Assembly: GCA_949152475.1 (NCBI GenBank)
Contig: OX424559.1
Coordinates: 21,469,956 to 21,533,955 of the forward strand
DNA: 64,000 nt
Direction of reading: 5' to 3'
Source of the DNA: Terebella lapidaria
Lineage: Eukaryota > Annelida > Polychaeta > Terebellida > Terebellidae
The notes under the pieces were generated by a model. The model worked only from the letters and a program-made list of their open reading frames with translations. It was not told the origin of the DNA and made no database searches. The stretch's first letter is position 1. The number at the start of each line of letters is the position of its first letter. The translations under genes were made by a program, and so were the position numbers. Shown piece after piece: positions 11,272 to 19,770 of the stretch.

Positions 11272-14200
11272 ATGGATTTTCGCTTTACAAAAATTATTAC
11301 CCTGTTATTAGTTTTCTTCATTGCCAGGAACAATCACCTGCAAAATGAACACCTGGATAATGCCAAATCTGAGGTAACTGGTGAACCAATGCCCATTAAC
11401 TGGTTTGTGCTTGCCCGTTATTCTAGGACAAACTGCATACAGTTCCCTAGTAGTGTACGTGCGTTTGGATTGTCCGCATTGTTGATTCTGGCAGGTGACA
11501 TCGCCTCAAATCCCGGCCCTGTTAACTTTGCATGTGGAAATTGTCGGTCCATCAGGAACAAAGGTCCGGCCATCGCGGACTTGGTCACCTCTGCCAAATG
11601 TGACATTTTTGGAATAACCGAGACGCACATCAGGACTAATGACACTGCATCATTTCTCAGTGAACTAACCCCTAGTGGATATAAACTCTTCCATTCCCCT
11701 CGCGTTGGAAAGACGGGCGGTGGTGTTGGTTTCCTGGTAAAACAAACTCTGGATGTCTCCCTGGTTGCAGCACCTAGTTTTGGTTCTTTTGAGAACATTG
11801 TCGTTTCTGTACGATGGCGTGATAACACATTGAATTTTGCTTCAATCTATAGACCCCCTGGTTCTGGTATCGCAGTTTTCCTGGAAGAATTTATGTCATT
11901 TTCTGGTTTCATATCGTCCCTGTCTGCCTCAACTATAATCAGCGGTGATTTCAACATCCACATTGATACCGTTTCAAACACCAGTTGTGATTTCAAATTG
12001 ATGCTTGATTCCTGTAATTTTGTTCAACATATAAACTTCCCTACTCATATCCATGGCCACACTCTTGATTTACTTATCACCCCATCGGATTTCACAGTGG
12101 AAAATTTGTGTAGGCTGGGTTGTTTAAGCGACCATTTCTGCATCAGTTGCACACTGGATATCGATTCAGCCCCTAAACCACCTAGTAAATACATAACATT
12201 TCGTCAGTATCACAAAATAAATCACGAAAAACTAAAACAAGATCTGCAAAATACTGCCTTCATTGTATCGCCTTCTGACAACGTTACCGAACTTTACGAC
12301 CAATATATGAACAGCCTTTCCTCTGTAATTGATGCTCATGCACCACTAAAAACGAAATGTGTGGACAAACCCACTCCAGTTTGGATAACTCCGGAATATC
12401 GTGAGGCCAAACGGTTACGTAGACAGCTTGAAAGAACTTGGAGAAAAGTCCCATCTGTGCTGAATAGATCGAAACTACGACGACAGATCAGTAAATGCAA
12501 CTCAATCATAAACAACTCAAAACGAGATCATTACACTAATGTTATTAAGAACAATTCTGATGATCCAAAAAAACTATGGAAAGAAATGAACAATATTTTG
12601 CATAGGAAACATCAGACTGCTTTGCCCGGAAGCAAAGATGACACGCTCCTTGCCAATATGTTCGGTTCTTTCTTCACAGACAAAATCACACGTATACGAA
12701 ACAATTTCACAAAGCAGCCTAAACAGACCACTTCACCAGCGATATCACCTGTTGAGTTCAATCACTTCGAGCCTGCATCTGAACAGCTTATTCGGAAAGT
12801 CATTCTTGATTCTCCTACTAAATCATGTATTCTCGACCCTTGGCCCACTTTCCTGGTTAAAGATTTTGTTGACATTTTGGTACCATCTATCACTAAATTG
12901 GTTAACTGCTCCATGATGAAAGGTTTAGTGCCTAGTAGATTAAAACAGGCTGTAATTACTCCATTGCTTAAAAATCCCTCGTTATCCAAGGAAGAGATGA
13001 AAAACTACCGCCCAGTATCGGGTCTATGTTTCATCTCCAAACTGGTTGAACGAGTGGTTGCATCCCAGATTAAACAACACTTGGATAAAAACAATTTGGG
13101 TAATCCATTCCAGTCTGCCTACAAGAGCGGCCACTCAACAGAAACTGCGTTGTTAAATATAAAGAATGACATACACATTTCGTTGTCAAAAAGCATGCCG
13201 ACTGCTCTGGTATTACTTGATCTTTCGGCTGCTTTCGACACGATCGACCATTCAGTTCTCTTAGAATGTCTATCATCTTGGTTTGGCTTTGGTGGGACTG
13301 CACGCAAGTGGTTCTCGTCCTATTTGTCTGGTAGGGTCCAATCAGTTAAGGTTGGCGACAGCCTTTCAGAGCCCGCAGATATAAAATTTGGTGTTCCACA
13401 GGGATCAGTTCTCGGTCCCATTTTGTTTTCCATGTACACAACACCTCTACATAAAATAATCTCTGCACATAATACGGTTAACTATCATTTCTATGCTGAT
13501 GATACTCAGCTTTATATGCCACTCTCACAAACAAATTGTGCTACGGATCTAGTCACGCTCCAGGAATGTCTCAAAGATGTCCAAAACTGGATGAATGCAA
13601 ACAAGCTTAAGCTCAATCCAGATAAAACTGAGTTCATCCTGTTTGGTACCAAGTCTCAAAGGGCTAAGATGGCAGATTGTTTTCCAGTGGATATTCTTGG
13701 AAATGAAATCAGTCCTACGGAAAAAGCACGCAATTTAGGTGTTGTTTTTGATTCTGATTTTTCATTCTCCAATCAGGTTGTTTCTGTTTGTAAATCATGT
13801 TTTGTGGGTCTTCGTGACCTAAGAAGGATCAGGCGTAATCTTTCGAAAAGCAATACAATTACATTGGCTAATGCACTAGTTAGTAGTAGACTTGATTATT
13901 GTAATTCATTGTATAGGTCTTTATCCAGTCGGGATTTGAATAAGTTACAATGTGTTCAGAATACTTTGGCCCGCATTGTCACTCGGACATCTAAGTTCTC
14001 TCATATTACCCCTGTTCTCAGGTCACTACATTGGTTGCCCATTAGGCACAGAATAGAGTTTAAAACCGCAACAATTATTTATAAATCATTGCATACGGGA
14101 CTACCTGCATATTTCAACGATCACCTAACTCGCTACACATGTAAAGTGAACACGAGGCGTGGCAATCCTGATAAACTGTTCCTCCATGTCCCACTTTATA

Positions 14201-14364
14201 AACCTTCCATTAATAAATCAAAGGTTCAATTTCAAAACAGTTTGAGTTATGACGGCCCCTCACTTTGGAATTCCCTACCAAATGATATTCGTTCTGCTCC
14301 AACCCTGTCTAGTTTCAGGCATCAGCTTAAGACACATCTATTTCAGGATGCCTATCCCCCTTAA
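11272..14364 (+). CDS. LINE ORF: 2A-like leader, AP endonuclease, reverse transcriptase
   Basis: The open frame runs from the first in-frame ATG at 11272 (AAAATGG context) to TAA and encodes about 1030 residues with no internal stop. It begins with a hydrophobic stretch (KIITLLLVFFIA). A 2A-like motif follows at about residues 76-83, GDIASNPGP, after the helix-like SALLILA; the usual glutamate of DxExNPGP is alanine here. An AP-type endonuclease spans about 84-305 (ITETH, ISGDFNIH, HTLDLLI, LSDHF). Reverse transcriptase covers about 570-830 (YRPVSGL, DLSAAFDTIDH, GVPQGSVLGP, FYADDTQLY). The C-terminus has the L2/CR1-type LWNSLPNDIR...F tail. It would nick target DNA and reverse transcribe its own RNA in place. 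Confidence 0.9.
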   Translation: MDFRFTKIITLLLVFFIARNNHLQNEHLDNAKSEVTGEPMPINWFVLARYSRTNCIQFPSSVRAFGLSALLILAGDIASNPGPVNFACGNCRSIRNKGPAIADLVTSAKCDIFGITETHIRTNDTASFLSELTPSGYKLFHSPRVGKTGGGVGFLVKQTLDVSLVAAPSFGSFENIVVSVRWRDNTLNFASIYRPPGSGIAVFLEEFMSFSGFISSLSASTIISGDFNIHIDTVSNTSCDFKLMLDSCNFVQHINFPTHIHGHTLDLLITPSDFTVENLCRLGCLSDHFCISCTLDIDSAPKPPSKYITFRQYHKINHEKLKQDLQNTAFIVSPSDNVTELYDQYMNSLSSVIDAHAPLKTKCVDKPTPVWITPEYREAKRLRRQLERTWRKVPSVLNRSKLRRQISKCNSIINNSKRDHYTNVIKNNSDDPKKLWKEMNNILHRKHQTALPGSKDDTLLANMFGSFFTDKITRIRNNFTKQPKQTTSPAISPVEFNHFEPASEQLIRKVILDSPTKSCILDPWPTFLVKDFVDILVPSITKLVNCSMMKGLVPSRLKQAVITPLLKNPSLSKEEMKNYRPVSGLCFISKLVERVVASQIKQHLDKNNLGNPFQSAYKSGHSTETALLNIKNDIHISLSKSMPTALVLLDLSAAFDTIDHSVLLECLSSWFGFGGTARKWFSSYLSGRVQSVKVGDSLSEPADIKFGVPQGSVLGPILFSMYTTPLHKIISAHNTVNYHFYADDTQLYMPLSQTNCATDLVTLQECLKDVQNWMNANKLKLNPDKTEFILFGTKSQRAKMADCFPVDILGNEISPTEKARNLGVVFDSDFSFSNQVVSVCKSCFVGLRDLRRIRRNLSKSNTITLANALVSSRLDYCNSLYRSLSSRDLNKLQCVQNTLARIVTRTSKFSHITPVLRSLHWLPIRHRIEFKTATIIYKSLHTGLPAYFNDHLTRYTCKVNTRRGNPDKLFLHVPLYKPSINKSKVQFQNSLSYDGPSLWNSLPNDIRSAPTLSSFRHQLKTHLFQDAYPP

Positions 14365-14495
14365 CCTTCTCAACACAGCCGGTTGTCATCTCGATCACGA
14401 ACTATTTCTGACCACGTTTTATGATATTGGTTATTAATCAGGACTGTTGCGCCTTAGAATTCGTTATACGAAATTAAGCGCTATAAAAGTTTGAT

Positions 14496-14496
14496 A

Positions 14497-14529
<33 letters not shown>
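14496..14529 (+). repeat. (ATT)n tail of the L2-like LINE
   Basis: About eleven ATT/TTA units directly follow the LINE 3' UTR. They mark the 3' end of the insertion. Confidence 0.85.
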
Positions 14530-14531
<2 letters not shown>

Positions 14532-16475
14532 TAAACGTCTTGTCCGGATATATGAACATCCTAAGTAATATTGGTGATCGCGGAAATGTCAATTGACCAA
14601 CGAGCAGTTCATAAAACTTGTCAAACTTGACTGACCATCGTTGTTTTCAGTGAAAGCTTTCATATATCGCTCACTGAACTGAGCAATTGAGACACAACGC
14701 CGATCATTTTTATCGCTGACAGTGATGGAACTTGCTTATCAAATGCGAACAATCATAAGTAATTATTGTCAACATCATGTTGATGGTATTTGAGAATTTT
14801 TTTATGTGTGTTTGTGTGAAGTGGCAAAATCCGATAGGCAACTGCTCGGGCGCGCTCACTGGCAACTGCACGGTTGCGCACCCCAAATATAAAATAATTG
14901 CTTTGTCTGCAAATAACAATTTAGATATTTCATGCTAGTCATGGAACTGAGGTTCAGCAAACAAGTTAATCCGAGGTTAAGTTCGAGCTCACTATTAGGT
15001 GTGCCACATATATGTATGACTCCCTATATGCTCATAATACACTATACGCTCTATCTACATGTACAAGCACTTAAAATTTCAAGAGGCCAATTTACACAAA
15101 TTATGTCAGACGTAACCTCCATATTTAGTCGTCAACATCACCTAAAGTCACGTTCAAGATCGCCAAACGATGCACCAGATATTACTTCCTATATGGGTAA
15201 TGCTTATTACAATCCTGAGTAAATCATATATGTTTGTACACGTGTTTTGGGCGCAGGATCCAATGCATAGGCCATATAAATCCAACACGTTGTCAATAGA
15301 CTTTCCCGGATCGCCCCGGACCCAAAACGAACCTTCCCGGACTACCTAGGATTGAAAAAATAGTCCCGGACTACCCAGGATCACCAAAGATCATCACGGA
15401 CCCAGCAAGAACTTGGTCTTCGGTCCGGGGACGTCAGTGGCCTTGGTGTGACTGGTACACAATACAAACGTACGCTCCATCGAGGCTACTAGCATTTGAA
15501 TGTACACATTTCACATAAAGCGTGATTTCGAACAATTCGATGCATTCCATATTTTAAATGGGCTCCGTGCAATGATTAGTACACCGACTGGGTCGTGGCC
15601 CGGACCGTGGGGAGGGCGGTTAGTGTAAAAACTGGACTCGTACGGCAATTCTTGTTAAAATATGTATCATGGCAACCCAATTAGGTGATTGTACCAGTCC
15701 TGAATACGTTTGAATAAAGTCACATTAGGCCCTATTGTCTTGTAAGAAGGAGCTAGACTTGAATTGTCTGAGGAAAGAGCATGGAGTGACTGATATCACT
15801 GGTATAACTATAGACACGAGCAATGAAATTGCTGTGTGTTTGGGATGTCACTGTCGCAGATACACACAAGGTCCATCTCTCTATAGGCTAACTAGGCCCT
15901 AGACCTAGCAGGCATATTGTGGTCTACGATCTGGTTTGCTCTTGTCCGAACACATATCTGACTATAAAATGCATAAACGTAATCAAAATAAAATGGTCGT
16001 TTCATACTTTCATCTGACTAAGTTCGTATATTTCCTTATTTGTCCGCATTATCTGAGCGCAACCCAGCAGTTACCAACACCTTGCCGTGCGCTACTCGAC
16101 AGGGGTCACGGAATTTATTTTGAAAACCAATATATTCTTGGTATAAGTCAAGATATGATTGTATATATAACAAGAATAGCTCTAATATATGTACACAAAA
16201 GCAATTAAACAATATTACACGTCCGTTTAATTATCTAAGAGACACAATAAGCTTGTGAAATGTGCACTGGGCGATAATAGGTGAATCGGGGAAGTAGCGA
16301 CAAAGTTTTTCACATCGTGCTCCATCATTTCTTTACAGATCGTTCTACATCCGACTGCGTATGCACTTGGCATATCAGGAGATCCGGATAGACATGAATT
16401 TTATCCCATGATGTTGACATAAACACCGTATCTGCGTATTTTTCGCACGAAGCGTGGTGCTCACAGCCTGATTTG
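14532..16475. other. Interior remainder of the 6-kb element, no gene seen
   Basis: Only short frames without recognisable domains. At 14840-14880 there are two loose copies of a GGCAACTGC/GTTGCGCAC motif related to the terminal subrepeats. At 15303-15405 a GC-richer patch repeats CCCGGACTACC(T/C)AGGAT about three times. The rest looks like ordinary noncoding DNA. Confidence 0.5.
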
Positions 16476-16579
16476 GGCGCGCCTCGGCATTTCCTGTGCG
16501 CAACTCGGTATTTCTTGTGCGCAACTCGGCAAAGCAACGTGTTTTGTGCGCAACTCGGCATTCTCGCTTACCCTGCGTG
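16476..16579 (-). repeat. Right terminal inverted repeat of the 6-kb element
   Basis: Reverse complement of 10559-10662 with few differences, ending CCCTGCGTG and followed by the GCTCA duplication at 16580-16584. Confidence 0.85.
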
Positions 16580-16584
16580 GCTCA

Positions 16585-17233
16585 GCTCCTTCCCTTCAAA
16601 ATGGTCACACGTGATTTCTTTGGGGGCCGTATCAAAATATGTTTGGTAAATGAAAGGCTACAAGCGAAGTCGCTCACAGAAATATTTTTGAAAATTGTGT
16701 GCTCGAACGGGGAATCAAATAGAATACATTCCTTTCGTACGGAATAATCACAAAAATGGTTAATGTCACTTAATTATCGCCATGATACTCTCTGATTATA
16801 TCCACATTTGAGCCGTGGAGACGGTCCATGGAATATACGACAGCGGGAGGCAAACGGAGGAGTCATACAAGCTAGTTTGATGTTCGCGTTGCCATGCCGT
16901 TGGTGGTTTTATGCTGTGGTTTTACGTAAGCCTGCACTGGCAGTTGACAGCATAGATATCCCATAATACACTAGATGCCTCGAGTCCTATATGGCCAATG
17001 GGTGACGAATACGTCATGATCGCCGCCATATTGGAGCAGTCATCGATCGAGTTTGGCCATGCTGTGCATTGGCACACGATGATAGTTGCACTTGCATCCT
17101 GTAGCTACGACAGGGATGGTTGATTGGGCAGATATCATTTTAAATAAATTTTAGATATTTTTTATGTTGATTTATCGCACTAACGTAACATTTCTACGGT
17201 ACATCGAGCAGCACTTCGTGTTATTGACAGTCA
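16585..17233. other. Unassigned spacer
   Basis: Short frames only. No repeat structure, RNA gene or domain was recognised between the 6-kb element and the 66-bp mini-element. Confidence 0.5.
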
Positions 17234-17242
17234 GTGGTGCAT

Positions 17243-17308
17243 TAGATTGAATGCAATCTCTGTGATCTTGACGATAAACAGCTCTGAGGCGGCTGTATTT
17301 TATGGCTA
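17243..17308. mobile_element. 66-bp mini-element with 9-bp target duplication
   Basis: The segment starts TAGATTGAATGCAATCT and ends TTTTATGGCTA. It is flanked on both sides by GTGGTGCAT (17234-17242 and 17309-17317). Its first 16 bases after TAG form a small hairpin, and the GC-rich right part is half of a second hairpin. The same two ends, in the same order and with their own 9-bp duplication, bound a 963-bp element at 62037-62999. This is therefore a minimal form of one mobile family. No superfamily is recognised; TAG...CTA ends with 9-bp duplications are compatible with a cut-and-paste transposon. Confidence 0.75.
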
Positions 17309-17447
17309 GTGGTGCATCACCAGATCACTGGTCATGTGCCGATAATCCCACTCACGATGCCGAGTCCTGTTCTGATTGAGTCCTCTCAAGTCTACCCCCT
17401 CTAGGAGTAGTCAGAGTAGATACATACATTGTTGTTTTGGTGCAACA

Positions 17448-17588
17448 TAGCCATAACAATGACTGGCTTATTCTCTATGAGCGCCGAAGGCGCGCGCCTT
17501 CGGCGCTCATAGAGAATAAGCCAGTCATTGTTATGGCTATGTGCCTTCGGCGCTCATAGAGAATAAGCCAGTCATATTGTTATGGCTA
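17448..17588. repeat. Perfect 92-bp palindrome plus an extra arm copy
   Basis: Bases 17448-17539 read identically on both strands: two 46-base arms with no spacer, centred between 17493 and 17494. The ends are TAGCCATAACAATG and CATTGTTATGGCTA, and the centre is GGCGCGCGCC. A further near-copy of the right arm follows at 17540-17588. The block is flanked by GTGCAACA at 17440-17447 and 17589-17596, so it probably inserted as a unit. The terminal TAGCCATAA is also the (inverted) end of the 66-bp and 963-bp elements. It should extrude as a cruciform. Confidence 0.85.
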
Positions 17589-17743
17589 GTGCAACACAAC
17601 CATGTAAAAATAAACACTGATTTTATGTTAAGATGTGTGTCTTGGGGGCCTATTTGGGTGCATTATGATTTGTTTGAGCAGGATACATTATAAAATCACG
17701 ATAAAAAGTTGTGCAATGCTTCATTCATGTGCTCCAAATATAC

Positions 17744-18494
17744 TGTAACGTTCGGACGCCCAGTACGGGGCGCCCAGTACAGGTACCAGTCCGTCCGGAA
17801 CGAGCCCGGATCTCATACATCACCACATAGTATAAAACATCATCATCATCACAACATCATCAACATCATCATCATCCGCATCATCCGCATCATCATCATC
17901 AACATCATCACATGCATTATACATTATAATGGCAATGTAGCCGTGTGTAGAGCCCGAGAGGCCATGGGCGCGGCCTCACAGAACCCGTACACGTGGGCAT
18001 ATTGCTCTCCGGACTCGCCGACGGCACTGTCGCAGAGATAGAACTCTGCACCAGCCCGACGGTCTGCCAGAGCCTCCGTCACCTCGTCCCGGGAAGGGGA
18101 AGAACTGGCGATCCACAGGGCTTGCGCCCCCGAGTCAGCAGCTCGTCTCCCCCAGCCCGGGCCCCCCAATGGAAATTGTCCCCAGGGCCCCCACGAGGCC
18201 TCTACCCACGAAACAGGGACGCAAAGCTCATGGCGAGCTCGCGTACTGTCTCGACACTCTCTCTCGGACAATCCCCTCGATCGAGTAGCTTCCAGTGTAT
18301 ATATAATACACCACAAACTAGAGACAGCACACGCAGCATGATCAAACCATTGTTATAGTTTACTGGAACGTAAATTACAAAGCGTCGCCATGGCAATGCA
18401 CACTCGAACCGAGCTTAGGCCAAAACGAAAAGGCCATACAAATGGGATATGAGTTTACAATCACCTGCCGTGAACTTAGGGCAAAATCGCCACA
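17744..18494 (-). repeat. Gypsy-B 3' LTR
   Basis: On the plus strand it runs TGTAACGTTCGGACGCCC to GGGCAAAATCGCCACA, so the LTR proper is TGTGGCG...GTTACA. It contains a CAT/ATC microsatellite at about 17838-17915 and a TATA-like element near 18297-18308 (minus strand). It matches 30827-31584. Confidence 0.9.
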
Positions 18495-18510
18495 TTACCC
18501 CGTTCTTACA
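18495..18510 (-). promoter_or_regulatory. Gypsy-B polypurine tract
   Basis: On the minus strand this reads TAAGAACGGGGTAA directly before the LTR TG, the expected place for plus-strand priming. The corresponding Gypsy-C site reads AAGAAGGGGGTAA. Confidence 0.65.
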
Positions 18511-18872
18511 ATGTTGGTCCCCAACATGCTCCGCCTACGCCCAAAACCTGGAAACACGACGTAAGCATCGCATGACGGACCGAAGGAAGAAGTCACGGCG
18601 CAACAGACTAGGACTTTAAGAGTCTCTTTTGGAAGAATGGGGAACGACCCCTGGAGTTACGGAGTAAACTATAACGCGCTCTGCAATTTTGAATAAATCC
18701 TCATAAACAAGCTAAAATTTTGACCGAGGTGGTCCAAAAAGGTGTGGTGACCTTGGAAGGTCCTCCGCCGAAAGGGAGGGTGTGCCGAGTCTTTGGAAGA
18801 TCTTTAAGGTTAAATTTTAAATTTAGAAATTTTGTAAAACGACACACCGAGTGATCAAAAGTGGTAGTACCT

Positions 18873-19770
18873 CTAGTAGCGCACCTTGTCGCCTTCTGCG
18901 AAAGCGGGCCTAGTCTTAGCATGGGCATCATAGGCTCGTTTCTGCCGGATGGCGGACTTGTCAAGGCACGCCCGCGCGAAATCATGGGCGTTCGCCAGAG
19001 CACGGCGAACCCACTCCACGTACTCCGGACTGCACTGGGGTACTGCGCCAGTCTCTGCCGCAGTTGGATACATAATATCCACGGGCAGATTGAGCTCCCG
19101 GCCGTACAACATCGCGTGCGGAGTAACTCCGGTCGAAGAGTGGACCGACGACCGGTACGCCATCAAGACGTACGGGAGGTGGTCATCCCAATCATTCGCA
19201 CGGTCGTTCACGAAGGCCGCCAGCATGTTCAGGATAGAACGATTAAAGCGTTCAACCTGTCCATCCGACTGGGGCCTGTAAGGGGTGGTCCGCACCTTGG
19301 TACTGCCCAGCATCTGTGCTAGGCCTCGGAACAGGTTGCTTTCAAATTGCGTGCCCTGATCCGAGTGTACCTGCTTGGGTGCGCCATGGTACACCACCCA
19401 CCTATTCACCAGCAGCCGAGCTACCTCGTCCGCAGTCTGGCGGCGCAGTGGGTAGGCATCGGTATATTTGGTGAAATAGTCGGAAATCACCAGGATGTAC
19501 CGGAAACCGCGCGGGGTGACCCGATGGGTATCCAGTATATCCAAAGCTATCCGATCAAACGGCGCGCCGGCCTTAACCATGGTTTAGGGGTGGCGGCCAG
19601 GAGCTGGAACTCCTTTCCGAACTTGACACCGAGGACAGGCTGCGCACCATCGTTGCACGTCCAAACTGCTACCAGTCCAGTGAAAGCGCTGTTGTAGCCT
19701 ATGGACGGTCCTCCGGATTCCCAAGTGACCGGTCACCCGGAGGTCATGCAACTGATGGAGCACCTCTTTC
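18873..19770 (-). mobile_element. Gypsy-B integrase region
   Basis: Part of the Gypsy-B fossil. The zinc-binding module (HDLRVTGHLGIRRT...CAACPRCQ) is followed by an integrase core with IALDILDTH, QVHSDQGTQFE and PQSDGQVERFNR supplying the D, D and E positions, then the YVLMAYRSSVHSSTG segment and the start of the C-terminal part. It would have inserted the cDNA into host chromatin; fossil here. Confidence 0.85.

Larger units (their letters stand above)
11180..14531 (+). mobile_element. L2-like non-LTR retrotransposon (LINE), apparently almost whole
   Basis: One long ORF with endonuclease and reverse transcriptase is followed by a short 3' UTR ending GCGCTATAAAAG and an (ATT)n tail at 14496-14529. 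This GCGCTATA plus trinucleotide tail is characteristic of the L2 clade. No clear target duplication was found, which is common for this clade. The 5' boundary is not resolved; 10663-11271 may be its 5' UTR. The open frame and clean tail suggest a fairly young copy. It lies within the 6-kb inverted-repeat element. Confidence 0.85.
10559..16579. mobile_element. 6.0-kb element with 104-bp terminal inverted repeats
   Basis: Near-identical inverted sequences of about 104 bases sit at 10559-10662 and 16476-16579, both starting CACGCAGGGTAAGCGAG. Each is immediately flanked by GCTCA (10554-10558 and 16580-16584), a 5-bp target duplication. Most of the left interior is an L2-like LINE; the remaining 2.4 kb shows no transposase. 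CAC ends plus a 5-bp duplication recall Transib/RAG-like transposons, but the inner bases do not match the CACWRTG-type terminus well, so the superfamily is open. It could be a non-autonomous element later hit by the LINE. Confidence 0.7.

Noticed and set aside
12638-12916. Alternate-frame ORFs within the L2-like LINE
   Set aside because: Overlap the intact 1030-codon ORF and show no domain.
17924-18358. Overlapping open frames of 110-130 codons on both strands in the LTRs
   Set aside because: They lie inside LTRs, occur on both strands, match no domain and simply reflect high GC with few stops.
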